Origin: Orientallactaga sibirica
Taxonomy: Eukaryota; Chordata; Mammalia; Rodentia; Dipodidae
Assembly: GCA_036365145.1 (NCBI GenBank)
Contig: JAEOAD010000012.1
Coordinates: 43,368,501 to 43,432,500, forward strand
Direction of reading: 5' to 3'
DNA: 64,000 nt
Shown: in pieces, positions 21,426-31,845 of the stretch
How positions within the stretch are numbered: position 1 is the stretch's first letter
How the letters are laid out: each line of letters starts with the position of its first letter
Notes under the pieces: model-generated
What the model saw: the letters and a program-made list of their open reading frames with translations, nothing else
Database searches by the model: none
Told to the model about the DNA's origin: nothing
Made by a program: the position numbers and the translations under genes

Positions 21426-21788
21426 AACAGAGAAGAAATTGTCAATAATTTTTAATCCTTCACAGATGTGTGTGTATGTGTTTTCTAGTTAGAAATCTAG
21501 AGATGGAATAATGGAGCTTCAATGAAGACAATGCTGTCCTGCTACATTTTGTGAAATTTTACCTGCATAGTTCTGTTTCATGGCTTCCATCCTAAAATAC
21601 AGTTAAAATTACAGAAGAATGTTTTGAAAAAGTTCAAAAAAATTACTGAAAAGAAATAGGTCAAAATAATTAGAATATAGTTTATAAAAAATGGTAACTT
21701 ATATATATATGAAAATTGCATTCATACAGATATATATATGAAGGCATGATTTTTTTAAACAACTTCTCAACAAAGTGTAAAACTAGGA
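21426..21788. other. unassigned AT-rich DNA
   Basis: Includes two short TATATATATG motifs (21704-21741). Nothing else recognised. Confidence 0.5.
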
Positions 21789-21871
21789 TTTTTGCCACAC
21801 TAAAAGGCCATACAAACAGTTTCTAATGTACCTTAGTGAAAACTGTTTCTGGCCTGTTAGTATGGCAAAAA
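21789..21871. repeat. long imperfect hairpin (inverted repeat)
   Basis: The left arm 21789-21822 and right arm 21839-21871 are reverse complements through the blocks tttttgcca, actaa, aggcca and aaacagttt. The stem extends inward with ctaa and ttag around a 6-nt loop (tgtacc). I count 33 paired positions with two mismatches and two small bulges. Size and shape fit either a palindromic DNA-transposon remnant or a microRNA-like precursor. Neither can be assigned from sequence alone. Confidence 0.75.
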
Positions 21872-22195
21872 ATGTTGAAAGAAGTCACACTTTTATTCAT
21901 AGATGATTGGCATTCCAAAACCCACTTGGATTAAGAGTCAACAATGTCTAACACCATTGCCTAAGCATTAAGCTACCACCCACTAGTCTCATTTCTGTTA
22001 ATTTCTTCTGAAAAGTCGCATCCCTAAATACAATGAACACATTCAATATATGAGGGATAAAGACAGTCCAAGTAACTACAAATAGCGCATTGGTTGAGGG
22101 AATTATGACACATGACACTAGCCATTGAAGATATAGAGACTCTCATGTGGTAGATATATTATTTTTGTAGATGTACTGTTAATTACATTAAAAAG
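21872..22195. other. unassigned DNA
   Basis: Nothing recognised. Confidence 0.5.
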
Positions 22196-22445
22196 AAGGC
22201 TGGGAAATTAAAGCTGTTTGCTTGCAAGCCTGCTGACCCAAGTTTAGTCCTCCTCAGTACCCTCATGAAATGACACAATGCTCTAGGCAAGTCTGTAAAA
22301 TTAATGTTCCTATGCAATGGGAGAGAGAGCCAGGTGAATCTGGACACTAGCAAGCAGCAGAGGCAAGAATGACTCTGTTACCAAAGGTGGAAGGAGAGGA
22401 GAAGGCCAACATGCTCATTCACTTATACACACAGTACAAACTTAT
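22196..22445 (+). mobile_element. old rodent tRNA-headed SINE, family unassigned
   Basis: A degraded tRNA-like head (gcttgcaagcctgctgaccc, then agtttagtcctcctcagtac) is followed by a B1-like middle and a 3' part gtggaaggagaggagaaggcc. This order occurs in old B2/B3/B4-superfamily rodent SINEs. A relative in minus orientation lies at 60005-60285. Confidence 0.5.
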
Positions 22446-23002
22446 ACAGTATTTTATTAACTCCTGAGTCATTCATGATCAGGCCCACCTGTGAGCAGCT
22501 CAGGATAAAATAAGAAACAACTTAAGGTATGATATGCTGTTCAAATAACATTATTGCTATACACCCAACTTCTCACAGTCGATATAAATGATGAAAACCT
22601 TAGAGGGCACTGTCAGAATCTTGAGTTCCTACATGAAGTACACAAAAAACCTGAGACACAATATGAAAGTTCCAGATGTATGAGCAAACAGGAAAATACA
22701 ACAAAGTTGGAGAGGAAAGTAAACTGAAATGATTCAAATACTGAAATTTTTAGAAAGGGAATGGAAGTGGCTAATATTACTGTTACAATTACAAATGTAC
22801 TAATAAGGTAAATAAAATATGAAAATATACTCAGAATAAATGAAAAGATAGGAAACAATGAGAAAGATCTAATTTTTAAAAATGTAATGGAAAACTACTT
22901 AGTAAAATATATCATACCTGAGAAAAATATCACAGAATAGTCTTCAAAGATAACAGAAAAACCACTGAACCTGAAAAAAATGGAAATATATTAAAATTAC
23001 CT
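22446..23002. other. unassigned AT-rich DNA
   Basis: Nothing recognised. A minus-strand open frame at 22613-22858 is Phe/Ile/Leu-rich with no motif. Confidence 0.5.
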
Positions 23003-23386
23003 TGTAGCAGACAGCTTCAGGTTTGCTGAGATGAACTTCCAGACCAGGCACAGTAATGGAGGAAGGGATATTATTTATTGAAGCTTACAGATCCAGGGGA
23101 AGTTCCATAAAGGCAGGAGAAGCAGCCTGCTCTTCATAGGGCCAAGCAGAGAGAGCAAAAGCCAACCAGCCACCACAGCACACAGAGCAAAACTACAGCC
23201 AAAAGGTCACACAGCACACTTCAGGAACTCCTGCTAGGCACATTTGCATATCTCTACAATGGAATCTCAAACCCACACCTTAAGACCGGCCCCCAGTGAC
23301 ATTGCCTCTAGCAAGGTGATTGAAGATGCAAACTAAAACTAATAAAACACTGAATATATTGGGGGACATATATTCAAACTACCACA
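23003..23386 (-). mobile_element. MaLR-like LTR (3' LTR of a minus-strand element)
   Basis: In minus orientation the LTR is about 384 bp, starts tgtggtagtttgaatatatg and ends gctgtctgctaca, so it has TG...CA ends. An AATAAA lies at 23074-23079. The opening tgtggt-ttgaat-tatgtcccc and the cactgggggccggtct block are the pattern of rodent ORR1/MT-type MaLR LTRs. A related copy lies at 16765-17078. Just 5' of the LTR in element sense is a purine-rich tract (23387-23403 on the other strand), as expected for a polypurine primer site. Confidence 0.75.
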
Positions 23387-23403
23387 TTCCACCCCTGGCC
23401 CCC
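23387..23403 (-). other. polypurine tract next to the LTR
   Basis: Minus strand gggggccaggggtggaa directly abuts the TG start of the LTR, the place where plus-strand DNA priming occurs in LTR elements. Two pyrimidines interrupt it. Confidence 0.5.
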
Positions 23404-24435
23404 AATATATTTAGCTCCTGGCCCCCAATAGATTTATAACTATCACACATTGTAAATTGTACTCAGTCCAATTTCAAAGGTTCTCACAGTCTTGATCAAC
23501 TTAAGATAGTGAGTTCTGTAAAATCAAACAAGTTAAATACTTTCAACATGTAAAGGCACAGAGTAAACATTTTTAACCGTATAAGGAATAGCAAGGAGAG
23601 ACTAGAACAATGCAAACTCAACCACGATCAGTAGTTATCAACTTCTGCAGTTCAAGTTCAATATAACCAGAGACTGTCTCCAGGTTTTCCACTTCTACCC
23701 CTCCAGCTGGGCAGAGTTGCCAGGGAAAACTTCGATCCCAGGCCAACACTGCACTACATGGGAGTCCTTGCATAGTCCTGGTATATCCAAAACATCTTCA
23801 GGTCTCCATGCAAACCACAGTCCATCTTCCAATAGGCTCTTCCAGCCTATTCCTGAGGGTCTTCATGCCCTGTCTCATGCCACATCTCAGCAGCAGCTCC
23901 TGGAACCGTGTGCAATTCATGACCACTCCATGCATTTTTCATGCTTCCAAAACTAATACCAGGTGTTCAGGACACAGTCATATTCTTAATCCAGGAACAA
24001 AATAAGTCATAGCCTTGAAAAGCAGGTTCCTTCTCCAGTCAGCTCTTTCCAAGAGTTTGCATTTCTAACAGTCTTTCCTCAGGCATCCTCTCCATTGTTT
24101 TAATGCAACTGCAGTCGGGCCACCTTCCTTCCACCTTCCTTAAGATTGCTAATGTGTTGACAATAGCAGCTCCAGTAACCTAAAACCAGTCTTAGTGCCT
24201 CTAATTTTAACTTGCTTGAGGTTTTCCAGCTTAAAATCTTAAAATCTCAGTCCGATATCTTTAGCCAAGCACATCAGTCCATTACAAATTTAACCTTGAT
24301 CAAACTTTCTGGGCCTGGATAGCGGAACGTATCCATCCCTTATGCCAGTAGCCCAGTTCCAACAAAGTCCTCTGCAGTCTTTCCTTCCCCTTAGAAAGCT
24401 CATAAGACAAGCCTCGAAGTTCGATATGCAAAAGG
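23404..24435 (-). mobile_element. probable internal region of the MaLR-like element
   Basis: About 1 kb of less AT-rich sequence that lies upstream of the 3' LTR in element sense. No gag or pol motif is readable in any frame, in line with MaLR elements, which mostly lack coding capacity. No matching 5' LTR is seen near 24435, so the element is truncated. The + strand open frames at 23717-24005 are Ser/Pro/His-rich and not credible proteins. Confidence 0.5.
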
Positions 24436-24861
24436 AGCAAAAATGTGTTTAATGAACAATTATGTTACCACAAAAGAGACAATAACACCAGCTCTAAATT
24501 TTGTATAACATTTAATTCCATTAAGAGTAGAGATAGTACAAGTTATAAAATATATTTGAAGAAATAATTAATATTCTAACAAAGTTTGTGAGGGATATGA
24601 CTTACAGATACAAAAAGCTAAATGAAATTTTAAAACAGATCAAATTAAGCAGCCGAAAATACACATTATATTTGAGAAGCAATGATAAAAAATACTTTGA
24701 ATGCCAAGAGTAATGGATACAAAAAAGACTAATAATGGAAATGATTCCTCACTTACCTATAGGAAAAGTACACAACACAGGAGTAGAAAAATAGGGTTAT
24801 GCATTTTAATAATTATGAGTTTAGATAGAGTGATTTCTTTAATTAAAAATAACTGGAAGTA
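24436..24861. other. unassigned AT-rich DNA
   Basis: Nothing recognised. Confidence 0.5.
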
Positions 24862-25070
24862 GGCTGGAGAGATGCCTTAGAGGTTAAGGCACTTGTCTGC
24901 AAATCCAAAGAACCTGGGTTCAATTCCCCAAGACCCATGTAAGCCAGATGCTCAAAGTGGCATATGCATCTGGAAGCCCTGGCAATTCATTCTTTCTATC
25001 TTCTCTCTCTCTCTTTCTCTCTCTCTCTCCCTCTCTTTCTCAAATAAATAATTTAGAAAAAATAAGAATT
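24862..25070 (+). mobile_element. DIP SINE with internal deletion
   Basis: ggctggagagatgccttaga head, ctgggttcaattccccaag B-box region, then a jump from catctgga to agccctggca, so the ttcgtttgcagtggctgg-type block is missing. A long CT run and an AAATAAATAA tail follow. Confidence 0.93.
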
Positions 25071-25275
25071 TTATAAAAATGGCTAGAAGATAATGACTTT
25101 CAATATTAATTGCTATGATTATTATTGGAAGCATAAGAAAATAGAAATTCCCTGTATTTTTGAAATATATATGTCCTGTGACAAGAAAGTCCATCTCTTG
25201 GTATATACAACAGAAACATATTATTATTCCCCCAAAGAAATATGTTTCATATTTCTGGTGAATTATTATTCTTTC

Positions 25276-25609
25276 TGTGGTTTGAATATTATTTTCTTCC
25301 AAGTTACATGTTGAAATTTAATTTCCGATGTAACAATGCTGAGAAATGTGAACTGTGAATGGGTGACTAGGATAAGAGGAATGGCCACCTCATTAACTGT
25401 TAACTCAGCAGAGTGTCCATTACAACGTGAGGTCTGCCCCTTTTCTCTTTCTCTCTCCCTCTACCTTTTGCTATATGATGACACAAGAAGGCTTTCACCA
25501 GATGGCAATTTGATCTTTCCCATTTGTAGAACTATGAATAAATACATTTCTAATTATAAATTTCTCAACATCAGATATTATGTTCTAGCAGCAAAACTAG
25601 ACTAATACA
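25276..25609 (+). mobile_element. MLT1/MST-type MaLR LTR
   Basis: Starts tgtggtttgaatattatt with acatgttgaaatttaattt, and keeps the ctttcaccagatg, ttgatctttccc and agaactatgaataaatacat (AATAAA) blocks. It ends ctagactaataca. This is the standard order of mammalian MLT1/MST LTRs. Diverged and solo, with no internal sequence alongside. Confidence 0.78.
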
Positions 25610-25781
25610 ATGTTATCATCTGAATACATATGTACTTTATAATATGAATTTATATAGTGAAATACTGTTCAGTAATGCATGGAAATTAAGATAGCCTAGA
25701 GTATTGCAATACAAAATAGTATGCTGATATTTACTTCTCAAATAATTTTAATTACTTATTTATTCATGTGTTTCACAGAGT

Positions 25782-25832
25782 AAGGATTGAAACTAGGGCA
25801 TCACAAATGGTAGCCCTACCTCCAATCCCTGA
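25782..25832 (-). mobile_element. ID/B4-type SINE head fragment
   Basis: aaggattgaaactagggcat and tagccctacctccaatccct resemble, on the minus strand, the tRNA-like head of ID/B4 SINEs. Short and diverged. Confidence 0.35.
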
Positions 25833-26016
25833 CTCTCCATATACCTTCAAAATAGTTAAGTAAACATTTCATCATTAATCTAAATAATTTCTCCCTTTGG
25901 GAAAAAAGACAAATATTTTGAAAATTTGGCAATGCTATAGTTCTTGAAATTTAATTATTTAGGGTTTTTTAATTTTGATTTGTTTTTTTGAGAAAGTATG
26001 AACACTTGATTTTTTG

Positions 26017-26070
26017 CTATGACCTCCCCAGTGCTAGAATTATAGGCATGTATCCCCATATCCGTGTGGC
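26017..26070 (-). mobile_element. B1-type SINE 5' fragment
   Basis: ctccccagtgctagaattat and aggcatgtatccccatat match the 5' third of B1 in minus orientation. Confidence 0.55.
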
Positions 26071-26119
26071 AGTGATTTTTTTTAACAACTTGTTTTGGTA
26101 TGAAAATATGATTAGTTCT

Positions 26120-26503
26120 TGTGCCTGGTAAATTTTATTGTCAACCTGACCAGATTAGGAATCAAGTAAGAGAAGTGCTCCTTGGGCAGTTCTGTGAAAG
26201 TGTTGGTGGAGGGAGGAAGTCCTTCCCCCAGAATGGGCAGTTCTTCTTGTGGACTATAAATAAAGAAAATCAAGGAGAGCTCAGAGCCTTTGCCAGGCTA
26301 CCCTTGCTGTTCCCTTGTGCACAGATCTACCTTGCTACACTATCTTTTGTGGATATTGAAATCGGGTTCTCAGACTCTTCAGTCAGCAGATAGCCCTTAT
26401 TATACTGCTCAACTCATATCCTGTAAATTCATACAATAAATCCCACCTTATAACATATATTTATTACATTAGTTCTGTTGCCTAGAGAACTCTGACTAAT
26501 ACA
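26120..26503 (+). mobile_element. ancient ERVL/MaLR-class LTR
   Basis: Starts tgtgcctgg with the attgtcaacctgaccagatt and aggaatcaag blocks. It has an acaataaatccc polyA region and ends gagaactctgactaataca. These ends are shared by a group of old mammalian LTRs. The exact subfamily is not assigned. The 90-codon frame over 26121-26393 is not a gene. Confidence 0.65.
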
Positions 26504-27329
26504 TTCATCTTTATGTTCATGTATGTTTTAAATATGAGTACTCTCAGCAATATGCCATCTTTCTCTAAATACTAACATCTCAACTTTAGAAAAAAAAAAA
26601 AAAAAACCACATCTTCTTCCTATTTTCTCACTTCCCACTCCCTCCTCCATCAGTTTTCTATTTCTATGTGTCTCACAGCACTTCTCAAACATCTCCGCAG
26701 ATCTTATAATTAATGCATTTTGAAATGCTCTGAGGAATGCTTGTCCTGTGTAAATGAGCTGAGACCTCTATTAGACTGAATACCTAGTCCATGTTTCACA
26801 ACTCACTGTTTTATAGACATCAAATATTTTACTATGTGCTTAGCAGCAAAAATGATACTTCAGGACATGTTTCTGCGTTTTGATTCTTATCATTTTAGTT
26901 AACAATATGAGTGTTCCAATTCTAGATTTCTATGCAACTTCAGTGTCTTTCCAAGCCACTTGATAAGTTCATAGCTCCATAACTCTCCAGAAATGATGAT
27001 ACATAGAAACTCATATCTTACCTGGATTGTTCAAAAATACTCATTTTGTTCAGACATTTTAAAAGAGCTTTTATAATTGCTACAGTCACAAAGTAAGAAA
27101 TAAAAGATAGTGTAAATGTTACAACTTTCTTGAAGATGAGTAAGAGCGACTTGGTGTAAACTAAGATGTCTAGACAGCAAAAAATAAGCTCCAAATGTGG
27201 AAAACAATTAGAGTGAAAACCAGGAATAATACAGTTGCAGTTTGAAAAGCCTCAATATATAAACATTGTTTTCTATGTCTAAGTATGGAACAGCTGGACA
27301 TAGACAAAGATTCAGCACAAGATTAAAAA
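26504..27329. other. unassigned AT-rich DNA
   Basis: An A-run at 26589-26606. No repeat or gene recognised. Confidence 0.55.
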
Positions 27330-27594
27330 AAATAGATTCTAGCGCTGGAGAGATGGCTTAGAGATTAAGTCGCCTGCCTCCTAAGCCTAAGAACGCTGGT
27401 TCCAATCTCCAGGTCCCACGTTTAGCCAGATGCAAAGAGACGCAAGGGCGCAATGCCGCACTTGACCACAAGGGGGCGCACGCATCTGGATTTCATTCAC
27501 AGCAGCTGAGAGGCTACTGGTGCGCCCATCTCTATCTGTCTTCCTCTCCCTCTCTCTCTGTCTCTCTCAAAAATAAAAAAATAAATAGATTCTA
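27330..27594 (+). mobile_element. DIP SINE, long CpG-rich subtype, 12-bp target duplication
   Basis: The element (27342-27582) is flanked by aaatagattcta on both sides (27330-27341, 27583-27594), perfect. The head is gcgctggagagatggcttag. It carries an extended module with many CpGs (gacgcaagggcgcaatgccg, then cacttgaccacaagggggcg) and ends in CT-rich sequence and AAATAAAAAAATAAATAG. Retained CpGs and the perfect duplication mark it as one of the younger insertions. Confidence 0.97.
27466..27479 (+). promoter_or_regulatory. CTCF-core-like motif in DIP SINE
   Basis: ccacaagggggcgc matches the CTCF core CCASYAGRKGGCRS at all positions but the fifth, where A is also common in bound sites. It lies in the extended module of a young DIP. 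Rodent B2 SINEs are known to spread CTCF sites. That DIP does so is my inference. Confidence 0.5.
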
Positions 27595-28454
27595 TAGCCT
27601 AGAAGATATTGTTCCCATGGCCTTTCTAATATTTACCCTCTGAAATAAACTCAACATGTCCCATTTTTTTCCCTTAGAAATTTCATATTAAAAAAAAAAA
27701 AACAAAAAAAAAAAAACTATTTGTCCTTTCTTGGGGAAAAAGCAATTGAGAGTCAGAGCAGTTGAAGTTCAATGACATTTCTAAGCATAAATCTTCAACA
27801 TGGATATCAAGGTGAAGGCCATATCCCAATAATATAAACTACTTTCCCTAACTTCTATTATCTAAGCCTCCTTTCCATATGAATCCTTAAAACTCACACA
27901 GAATTCAATGTTTTGACAATGTATTCCTTTTGAAACTCTTTCATTATTTGCATTTCTTGAAAGATTGATTTCATACCTCCATTCACTTTCCTCAAGTTAT
28001 CTCTCTTTATTACACTGACATTCATGTCCAAACTCTGACACTTATGTTTTCCAAGTTTCTTAGCCTAACTTTCTTCTCTAACTTCCTCTTCTTTGCTTTC
28101 CTCTTCTCCATCCTCCCATTCTTTCCCCACCTCTCTATTTATCTCTCTATTCACTCATTTTACTTCACTATTACTTCTTGTGGTTTCATGTAGCACCTCC
28201 ATGCAGACCCAGCATTGTTCCACTGGGGATTTTTTATGTCATTACTCAGAGCAAATGCCAAATGCTGAAGATGTAGGCAAAATTTGATGTGCAGCATGTC
28301 TCATAAATCTCCTAACAGTTAAAACCAAAAGTAGCTTAGTGCTTATCCTCTGGTGGCTGACCTGCCCAGGTGTTAGTTGCAGTTCTCCTACCTCTTGACT
28401 ATAAGGTATGGGACTCTCACTCAGACTTTCTATTCTTATATCCTTTCATTGTAA
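27595..28454. other. unassigned AT-rich DNA
   Basis: A-rich run at 27690-27717. A pyrimidine-rich stretch at about 28070-28170 gives a Ser-rich open frame. No gene recognised. Confidence 0.5.

Positions 28455-28497
<43 letters not shown>
28455..28497. repeat. (TG)n microsatellite
   Basis: Pure TG run of about 21 units. Confidence 0.96.
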
Positions 28498-28499
<2 letters not shown>

Positions 28500-29035
28500 A
28501 CAGTATAATGCTTATCTCATAAAATTGTTTAGAAGATTAAATGAAGAAAACTTTGCAGTTACAACTTTACTAGATTCATTCTTATATGTACTACTTACTT
28601 AAGGTATATATTTTATATTGCATTTTAGATTATAAAATATATACTACTCCATGACTTGCTATAAATGTAATCTAAAAACTGTTTTGCTTAGTTTTCACAA
28701 AGCAAATTGGGAATGAATGGGATCTAGAAAACATAAAAAGTTTTAGTTGTCAACACTGACTTCTAATTCCCAATGCTTTTGAACACTATCCCCTCTATCC
28801 CTTTGGAGACACAGTTTTAGCAAGAGGCCCAGGAGTACTTCACACTCAATAACTTCCTATGCTAGCTTTTGGAATTCTTGTCTCATAGTTCTGCACCACA
28901 ACACCTTGCATTTTTATCTATAGCTATGTTTCCCTTTTTAATTGTAAGTTCTACGACTGTTATCTGGGGATATCAATGGCACCCTGAGCCTAACCTTAAA
29001 ACAAGTTATTCTAAATTAAATATCTGTTTCTATTC
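28498..29035. other. unassigned AT-rich DNA
   Basis: Nothing recognised. Confidence 0.5.
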
Positions 29036-29296
29036 TTTTTATTTTTGAGAGAGAGAGAGAGAAGAAAAGAGAGAGAAGAAGAAGAGAGAGAGAGAGGGAC
29101 AGAGAGAATGGGCACTCCAGCAGCCTCTTAGCCACTGTGAACATATCCAGAATCATGCGCCTCCTTGTGGTCAAGAACGGCATTGCGTGCTTGCTTTACT
29201 TTTGCTTCTGGCTAAATGTGGGACCTGGAGATTCCAAACAGTGTTGTTAGGCTTCGCAGGCAGGTACCTTCACTGCTTAGCCATCTCTCCAGCCCT
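29036..29296 (-). mobile_element. DIP SINE, long subtype
   Basis: Minus-strand head gggctggagagatggctaag (to 29296). It has the extended module (gcaatgccgttcttgaccac) and a long GA-rich tract at the tail side. Same subtype as the 27.4-kb copy but older. Confidence 0.94.
29157..29170 (-). promoter_or_regulatory. CTCF-core-like motif in DIP SINE
   Basis: Minus strand ccacaaggaggcgc, which differs from the 27.4-kb copy by one base. It is the same position in the DIP module, so the motif is a family feature. Confidence 0.35.
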
Positions 29297-30943
29297 CTTT
29301 TTATTTATTTGCTTTTGTGTTGCAAAAAATTCTCAGGCCAAAATTTCTAACCATTGGTATCATCTTTCCTTTGTCCCTTCATTATACACATAGATCAAAC
29401 ATCTAGACTGTCCACTTGCAGGATTCTTTCCATCATATTATAGTTGTCTACCTTACTGTAATGATCTGAATCACAGATTATTATAGTCATAGCCCATTAA
29501 TTAAGTTTACTCTCTGAAAATTGGAAAGACACTAAATCCTTTTCCCACCATGCTTACTACTAGATAACTAACATTTATAGAAATATAACCCAAACCAATA
29601 TTCTACTTAAGTAGCTTATATACATTATTTTACTTAATTTTCATAACTCCCCAAATATGCTTTACAAATTTGTTTGGAAGATATGGAAACCGAGTCTTAT
29701 TTTCTTCAATTTACAGTAGACTTGAAGCACAAGGTAAGTTAACACCAAATTTATGTGCTTCCATCTCCTTTTAATCATTTAACTTCCCTTTGTGCAACAA
29801 GCATATATTTCCATTCTTCACACATTATACCCAAACTTTTAAACCTATTATTGGGACAATCATTTATTCAGTTTTCCTTACCATGCTAACACCATATTCT
29901 ATTTCTTATTCATACCCAAACTTTACTCACTCTAAATCAGCACATTTCATGATGTGTTGATGAAATCTTGATGTATAAGTTAGTCATTTTATTTAATTAG
30001 CCTTTCTCCTATCAGTATCTACTTTACCTGTCCTTTTAATATCTACTAATTGATTCGTTTCTAATGCACTTTCTGAATGCCTTTGGCCAGAGTGGCTATA
30101 TGGGGGATGGAAAACTCATTGTCAAATAATTAACCAATGTGATTTTATGTTTACAAGTCTAATACACTATGTGGCACAATTTGAATGTATTTTAAAAATA
30201 CATTAGAAAATATTTTCATATAGTTTAGAGATTATATATGTGATACCCACCCCCACACAGTAAAATGAAAACAAAACAACCAAAAACTTCCCTATTCAAA
30301 ATAAAAAATACAATGCCAGTTATGGAGGTGTGTGTATCCCCAGCGGAGTTATGTGAACTAAAAGGATATATTGCATTTCTACATTGAACCATGTCTTGTC
30401 TCCCAGAAATAGCAACTCAGACATAAGTAAGAAGAAATTTTGAGTTGATAGGAAAACCCATAGAAATATAATATGGTTTGAGGGGTCCAAATAAATAGCA
30501 CATGTTTTTTTATTCACCAATGAAAAAAGATAAAAAGCTCAGAACAAAGAAATTCCTCCCTAACTGCTATGAAAGGTGAGTGTCTTTCTTATGCATCCAA
30601 TGAAATCCTTTATTTCTGAAGTAGATATGCTTACTTGTCACTGGTGCAGCTGACAAACTAGTTGTCTTTAGGCTTTCAGGATAGGCTCTTTTCAACATGG
30701 CATAGAGGAGAAAATTATGAACAATTTATTTAAAGTAGTTTGACACCTAGGAGAGAAGAAACCTAAGCAATGCTGTCTACTTCATTCTTTAAAATCAAAG
30801 ATTAGTCACCATCAATTTCCAAATAAAATTATCTAGTTATCCAAGCAAAAACTAAAGAAAAGACCAAAGAAATCACTTTAGAAGTCTTAATGGAGGCATA
30901 AGAAGGAGAAAGTAATTCCCTGAATGTCCCCACTGCTTTGTAA
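29297..30943. other. unassigned AT-rich DNA
   Basis: About 1.6 kb with no recognised repeat. Short open frames are AT-driven. Confidence 0.55.
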
Positions 30944-31088
30944 TTTTTTTTCAAGATAGGGTCTTACTCTAGACCAGGCTGACCTGAAATTCACTAGATA
31001 ATCTCAGTGTGCCCTCAAACTCACAGTAATTCTCTTACTTCCGCCTCCCAAGTGGTGGGATTAAATGTGTGCCCCACTATGCCTGGCT
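30944..31088 (-). mobile_element. B1 SINE
   Basis: T-run, then aagatagggtcttactctag through ccactatgcctggc: complete B1 in minus orientation, moderately diverged. Confidence 0.94.
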
Positions 31089-31579
31089 TCCTTTGAAATT
31101 TTGAGCTCCTTTGTTTAAGGGCTGCAGTATCTTGTTAATGATAGTGAGATCTTCACAGAATATGTATTATTGAGAGGAAAAGATGCATTATAGCTATTGG
31201 AATTCCTCCATGTTCATAGGAATCTGCATGTAGTACAGCTGGAAGAAAAGGGGTGGTGATAGCAGAATGAGAAAACTCTAGTAAAGATTGGCTTAAGAGG
31301 ACACGAGCAGGAAACACAAACAAGTTTCTCTACAGAGGTAACTCTAGTTGTTTATTATTAGATGTCCAATATTACACTGATAGAATTTGAATTGGAGAAG
31401 CATGGTCACGGATCACTAATTGACACTGGGACAATGAAAAAATGTGGTCTCATTTTCTATTCATTCCCCTGAGATTAATGCCCTATTATCAAAATATGTG
31501 CTACCCCTTAATATTGCCCATGTTGACTGGTGAATTCAATTTATTTTGTTAATGTGACTCAGTGTACAAATGTGAATGG
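31089..31579. other. unassigned DNA
   Basis: Nothing recognised. Confidence 0.5.
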
Positions 31580-31845
31580 AAGAGTGACCATTCTTTTTTT
31601 TTTAATTTTTGTTTTTATTATTATTTATTTGAGAGTGACAGAGAGAGAAAGAGGCAGAGAGAGAGAGAGAGAGAATGGGCACACCAGGGCCTTCAGCCAC
31701 TCTAAACAAATTCCAGATGCATGTGCCACCTTGTGCATCTGGCTTATGTGGCTACTGGGGAATCGAGCCTCGAACTGGGGTCCTTAGATTTCACAGGCAA
31801 ACGCTTAACTGCTAAGCCATCTCTCCAGCCCAAGAGTGGCCATTC
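31580..31845 (-). mobile_element. DIP SINE with 14-bp target duplication
   Basis: The element (31594-31830) is flanked by aagagtgaccattc and aagagtggccattc (one mismatch). Minus-strand head gggctggagagatggcttag, with body ggtggcacatgcatctgg. Full length. Confidence 0.97.

Larger units (their letters stand above)
25610..26119. other. AT-rich DNA with two small SINE fragments
   Basis: Apart from the fragments at 25782-25832 and 26017-26070, nothing is recognised. Confidence 0.5.

Noticed and set aside
23717..24005. Overlapping 65-79-codon open frames in a GC-richer patch, considered as an exon
   Set aside because: They lie in the internal sequence of a minus-strand MaLR-like element, show no domain, and the two frames overlap each other.
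27342..27440. tRNA genes suggested by A-box and B-box motifs in the many DIP heads
   Set aside because: The heads are followed by SINE bodies and A-rich tails, and none folds as an acceptable tRNA with acceptor stem. They are tRNA-derived SINE promoters.
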